Positions 60,247 to 64,000 of a DNA stretch of 64,000 nt are shown one piece after another (within the stretch, counting starts at the first letter, position 1; every line of letters starts with the position of its first letter). The stretch covers positions 4,960,001 through 5,024,000 of the forward strand of contig OZ245940.1 of NCBI GenBank assembly GCA_965230045.1, in the 5' to 3' direction. The DNA comes from G963662905 sp965230045 (GTDB taxonomy: Bacteria; Bacteroidota; Bacteroidia; Bacteroidales; WRLA01). A program made the position numbers and the translations under genes. The notes beneath the pieces were generated by a model. The model did no database searches, was not told where the DNA came from, and saw only the letters and a program-made list of their open reading frames with translations.

Positions 60247-62712
60247 ATGAAAATAACGCTAAAACATATTACGGTTTTACTTTCCTTCCTGCTGTTGTTC
60301 AGCAGCATATCAGGCAACACATCACCACAACAGGCTGCGGCCGAAAAACCACATCTTGATTCTTTGCTGGCAGATGCACAAAATGCCATTTTTGGGGATT
60401 CCATTTCCTTTTTTAAAGTCATGCATGAGCTCATACAGTTATCGGAAGTGCAGGAGAACATGCAAAAGAAATGCGAAGCCCTTCGGTTGGCCGGAATATA
60501 TTACTACGTCCGTGGGCTGAACCCCCAGGCACATCTGTATTATAATAAGGCTCTCCGACTGGCTGCGGAGCATAATTTACCGAGACAGACCGCATTAGTT
60601 TGGAACAATTCAGGGATTTTATTTGAGTTGGAAGGAAAGTACGACACAGCTCTTCGCCTCTACCAAATGGCTTATCACCGGCTGGATTCACTGACCGACA
60701 GCATCACGGCAAGCAACCCGCTCACGAATCTGGGCAATATTTATTATCAGCTGGGCGATTATGATAATGCATTGGAATATTACGGCAAAGTTTATGAGCT
60801 GGAAAGCAAAAATAAAAGCCAGCGCGGCCTGATGATGAGCCTGAACAATATTGGGAATGTCAACTATAAACGAAAAAATTACCGCCAGGCATTAAAAAAC
60901 TACCGAGATGCAGCTGAAATCGCAGAAAAAAATATTTTTCTTACGGATTTTGCAGACGCCCTCAGCAATATTGGTTTGATTTACAAAGAGCAGCTGGAGT
61001 ATGAAAAAGCATTGGAATACTACAATTTGTCGCTGGAAACTAACATAAAAACAGAGCGCAGCGAAGCACTGATTGTTGATTACAATAATATTGCCAGTGT
61101 TTATCTTGCACAACACAAACTCCAGATGGCTTTACTGTTCCTGAAAAAAGCTATTGAAATCAATAAAAGCATTCAAAATCCTGTTTACGAATCGAGTACA
61201 TTAATCAACTTAGGGAAATATTATCTCAAAAAAGGTGACAATCAAAAAGCTTTGTATGAGTTTTCTGAAGCCTATAAAATTGTAAAAAATTATGGTTTGA
61301 ACGATCAGCTTAAAGATGTTTCCTTCATTTTATCGGAGCTTTATCTGGAAATCGGCAAGCACAGGCAGGCTTATGAGACGCTGGCTTTGGCCGAACGCCT
61401 GGAAGACAGTATTTTCAATGAGCAAAACACCCGCATCATCGAGGGCTTGAACATCCGCTATGAATCTGTTAAAAAGAATGCGGAGAATGAAAACCTTCGT
61501 AAAGAAAAAGAATTGGCAGATTTACGTCATGCCAGCGGAAGGCGTTTCAATTTTATATTGCTGATCGCGCTATCGCTTTTCCTCATCCTGAGCATTATTA
61601 TGATAATCTTTTTCCAGAGATTTAAAAAAGCCAATCATGAGCTCAGGCAAAGAGAAAAACAGTTAACTCAACACGCTGCCAACCTCCAACTCACAGAGAA
61701 AAAACACAAAACTGTTCTGGCTCAAAGCGATGATTTGATTTTTATCGTAAAAGACCGGAAATTGATTTACGCCAACGACCGCACCGAACGTTTTACAGGA
61801 TTCACGAAGGAAGAGGTCCTGAATGAAAACATTCTCGAACTTATACATCCCGAAGACAGACCAAAATTCACAGATAAATATCTGGATATGCTTTCCCGCC
61901 ATGAAGGAAGCATTGCCGAAAAGTTCCGGCTCATTCATAAGCTTGGCAAAATAAAACATGTACATGCAAAACTGGCATGGCTGGATATTGATAATGAAAC
62001 GGATTCCGGGCTTATACTGGGTACACTCAAAGACCAAAGCCGCGAAGTGGAAGTAAGCCGGGAAGCCGGAAGGTTAGGGGTTGAACTGCACAAAAACAAA
62101 GATGACGGGCGCTTTTTATTTAATGCACTGAAGGAAGAACTTCATCCTATGCTTCTTAAGCACACAAGCCACGACCAGGGAAAAGCAGAAAAGTGTTTGG
62201 AAACACTGATATTGTGGTTTCGCTTGAGGAATAAAATTGATCCGGGCGAATCAAGAATAGCCTATCTCAAGCCCACTTTGATTCATGCGCTGCATCAGAT
62301 GAAAGCAGCAGCATCGCAAAAAGAGATCAAAACCGAACTCCATTGCGATGATGAAACCCTGGCGTATTTCAATCCCTGGCTTTTAATGGAATTGCTCAAA
62401 CGCCTGATAAATACCGCCATACAAGTATCAACGCCAGGAGGAAGAATAAATATCATGGCCTCTTCCCGTCCGGATGGTTTTGCCGTAATGGAAATCATAG
62501 ACGATGGCCCCGGCCTGGAAAGCAAAGAAGCTTCAACGATTTTTGATCCTGAGAAGCAAGGCAGCAAAGCCTACAATAGAATTGAAATGCAGCTTTGCCG
62601 TGAAATTGCCCTGATCCAGGGCGGCGAACTGCTATTCAGAAGTACAATGGGCGAAGGCAGTACTTTCAGTATCATTTTGCCCGAATCTCCCGACAGGAAC
62701 AAACAATTATAA
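60247..62712 (+). CDS. TPR-PAS protein with degenerate histidine-kinase core
   Basis: 821-aa sensor. Signal peptide about 1-24. TPR repeats span about 70-400 (LGNIYYQLGDYDNALEYYGK, LNNIGNVNYKRKNYRQALKN, LSNIGLIYKEQLEYEKALEY). A transmembrane helix lies about 437-458, followed by a coiled coil and a PAS domain (about 490-590, DDLIFIVKDRKLIYANDRTE, FTGFTKEEVLNENILELIHP). The C-terminal HATPase_c-like domain keeps the G1 box IIDDGPGLES and G2-like GEGSTFSIILPES. The helix before it (FNALKEELHPMLLKH) lacks a clear H-E-x-x-x-P phosphoacceptor box. It may therefore be an ATP-binding pseudokinase. ettA starts 3 bases after its stop, so they are likely cotranscribed. Confidence 0.82.
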   Translation: MKITLKHITVLLSFLLLFSSISGNTSPQQAAAEKPHLDSLLADAQNAIFGDSISFFKVMHELIQLSEVQENMQKKCEALRLAGIYYYVRGLNPQAHLYYNKALRLAAEHNLPRQTALVWNNSGILFELEGKYDTALRLYQMAYHRLDSLTDSITASNPLTNLGNIYYQLGDYDNALEYYGKVYELESKNKSQRGLMMSLNNIGNVNYKRKNYRQALKNYRDAAEIAEKNIFLTDFADALSNIGLIYKEQLEYEKALEYYNLSLETNIKTERSEALIVDYNNIASVYLAQHKLQMALLFLKKAIEINKSIQNPVYESSTLINLGKYYLKKGDNQKALYEFSEAYKIVKNYGLNDQLKDVSFILSELYLEIGKHRQAYETLALAERLEDSIFNEQNTRIIEGLNIRYESVKKNAENENLRKEKELADLRHASGRRFNFILLIALSLFLILSIIMIIFFQRFKKANHELRQREKQLTQHAANLQLTEKKHKTVLAQSDDLIFIVKDRKLIYANDRTERFTGFTKEEVLNENILELIHPEDRPKFTDKYLDMLSRHEGSIAEKFRLIHKLGKIKHVHAKLAWLDIDNETDSGLILGTLKDQSREVEVSREAGRLGVELHKNKDDGRFLFNALKEELHPMLLKHTSHDQGKAEKCLETLILWFRLRNKIDPGESRIAYLKPTLIHALHQMKAAASQKEIKTELHCDDETLAYFNPWLLMELLKRLINTAIQVSTPGGRINIMASSRPDGFAVMEIIDDGPGLESKEASTIFDPEKQGSKAYNRIEMQLCREIALIQGGELLFRSTMGEGSTFSIILPESPDRNKQL

Positions 62713-62715
62713 TAT

Positions 62716-64000
62716 ATGTCAGACGATAAAAAGATCATTTTTTCGATGGTAGGGGTAGGCAAACTCTATCCACCAAATAAACAAGTACTTAAAGATATTT
62801 ACCTCTCCTTTTTTTATGGAGCCAAAATCGGCATCATTGGTTTGAACGGTTCGGGTAAATCCAGCCTTTTGAAAATCATTGCCGGGATGGACAAATCCTA
62901 TCAGGGCGAGGTGCATTTTTCACCCGGATACAATGTGGGCTACCTCGAACAGGAACCGCATCTCCAGGATGGAAAAACGGTAAAGGAAGTCGTTCAGGAA
63001 GGCGTTCAGGATGTTGTTGACCTCATACAGGAATATGAGGAAATCAACATGAAGTTTGCAGAGCCGATGGATGATGATGCGATGAACAAGCTCATCGAAC
63101 GTCAGGGCGAACTTACCGAACTGCTCGACCAGAAAGAAGCCTGGGAGCTGGATTCGAAGCTCGACCGCGCCATGGATGCATTGCGCTGTCCGGAACCTGA
63201 CCTGCTGGTGGACAATCTTTCCGGCGGTGAGCGCCGCAGGATTGCATTATGCCGACTGCTGCTGTCTGAACCCGACATCCTTTTGCTCGATGAGCCTACC
63301 AACCACCTTGATGCGGAATCCGTGCACTGGCTGGAACAGCACCTCAAGCTCTACAAAGGAACCGTAATTGCCGTAACCCACGACCGTTATTTCCTTGATA
63401 ACGTAGCCGGATGGATACTCGAACTCGACCGCGGTGAAGGCATCCCCTGGAAAGGAAATTACAGCTCATGGCTCGAGCAAAAATCAAAACGTCTGGAGGC
63501 GGAAGAAAAATCGGCAAGCAAAAGGCGCAAAACACTGGAGCGTGAGCTGGAATGGGTGCGCATGGCGCCCAAAGCACGGCATGCCAAATCCAAAGCCCGT
63601 CTGAAAGCCTATGACCGCATGCTCAACGAAGAAAGCAAAGCCAAGGAAGAACGCCTCGAAATTTATATTCCCAACGGGCCACGTTTGGGCGATAATGTTA
63701 TCGAAGCTGTAAATGTGCGAAAAGCATTTGGTGATAAACTGCTGTTTGAAAACCTGAATTTCAGCCTGCCTCCGGGTGGAATTGTGGGTGTAATCGGGCC
63801 AAATGGCGCCGGTAAAACCACGCTTTTCCGCATGATAATGGGCATGCAACAACCCGACGAAGGCGATTTTAAAGTTGGACAGACCGTAACCATTGGCTAT
63901 GTGGATCAGGCGCATGAGCAAATCGACCCGGAAAAAAACGTCTGGGAAGTAATTTCAGAAGGCAATGAGCAACTGAAACTAGGCGGAAAAATGATCAATT
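62716..64000 (+). CDS. ettA: Energy-dependent translational throttle protein (ABC-F), cut by the window end
   Basis: The first 428 residues of an ABC-F ATPase that binds the ribosomal E site and gates elongation according to ATP/ADP levels. The first ABC domain has Walker A GLNGSGKSS (about 43), signature LSGGERRRIALC and Walker B ILLLDEPTNHLD. The linker (KRRKTLERELEWVRMAPKAR) has the EttA-type ELEWVR motif. The second Walker A is GPNGAGKTT. The frame remains open at base 64000; the C-terminal about 130 residues lie outside the window. No membrane segments. Confidence 0.95.
   Translation, partial: MSDDKKIIFSMVGVGKLYPPNKQVLKDIYLSFFYGAKIGIIGLNGSGKSSLLKIIAGMDKSYQGEVHFSPGYNVGYLEQEPHLQDGKTVKEVVQEGVQDVVDLIQEYEEINMKFAEPMDDDAMNKLIERQGELTELLDQKEAWELDSKLDRAMDALRCPEPDLLVDNLSGGERRRIALCRLLLSEPDILLLDEPTNHLDAESVHWLEQHLKLYKGTVIAVTHDRYFLDNVAGWILELDRGEGIPWKGNYSSWLEQKSKRLEAEEKSASKRRKTLERELEWVRMAPKARHAKSKARLKAYDRMLNEESKAKEERLEIYIPNGPRLGDNVIEAVNVRKAFGDKLLFENLNFSLPPGGIVGVIGPNGAGKTTLFRMIMGMQQPDEGDFKVGQTVTIGYVDQAHEQIDPEKNVWEVISEGNEQLKLGGKMIN

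Overview
The window looks like a chromosomal segment of a Bacteroidota species, probably an environmental or marine member of the Bacteroidales/Marinilabiliales type. The evidence is a SusC/SusD pair, three proteins with type IX secretion (T9SS) C-terminal sorting domains, the ftsX-DUF3098-uppP-truB order, repeated TAnnTTTG promoter boxes with a TTG about 20 bases upstream, and a beta-propeller/Y_Y_Y membrane regulator. The species cannot be named from this sequence.

Layout. 0.2-6.1 kb: a TPR/HTH membrane regulator, uridine kinase, a Ycf48-like lipoprotein, a PagL-like lipid A deacylase and pgk. 6.2-15 kb, mostly minus strand: a GH9 endoglucanase, ispD, queA and the truB-uppP-DUF3098-ftsX operon, then a 1 kb repeat-rich gap and a metallophosphoesterase. 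15.3-21.7 kb, plus strand: a T9SS cargo protein, mnmA, an SDR oxidoreductase and a large CotH/lamin-tail T9SS protein. 22.3-34.4 kb: a minus-strand defence operon built round a type III-like restriction-modification pair (Mod, Res) with an ORF6N-PLD protein, a small unknown protein, a PLD/SNF2-type helicase and DUF4391. The helicase gene is split by a 1.84 kb insertion sequence with an 8-bp target duplication. A tRNA-Ala gene (35.3 kb) borders this island.

35.4-58.4 kb: a patatin/beta-barrel protein, then a polysaccharide utilisation locus read leftwards: regulator, SusC, SusD, GH16 laminarinase, GH3, MFS sugar porter, a clan GH-A lipoprotein, a cytoplasmic GH94-type phosphorylase and a T9SS-exported multi-module binding protein. 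The enzymes fit mixed or beta-1,3-glucan (laminarin-like) use: surface cleavage by GH16, trimming by GH3/GH-A, import by MFS, then phosphorolysis inside the cell. 60.2-64 kb: a TPR-PAS-kinase-like protein and the start of ettA.

The most striking finding is at 58.5-60.2 kb. A 335-bp MITE-like element with 22-bp inverted ends and 8-bp target duplications occurs twice, at 13281-13615 and 58527-60169. The second copy is split by a 1307-bp IS110-family element. The intact first copy gives the empty target site. The noncoding leader of the IS110 element carries, in two stem-loops, guide segments that match that target (8+8 nt) and the element's own ends (9 nt and 8 of 9 nt). This is the layout of a bridge RNA, with order and strand polarity as in IS621. 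Joining the two element ends would also build a TTG-N20-TATATTTG promoter. All of this is read from the sequence; the functional interpretation is inference from the IS110 family.
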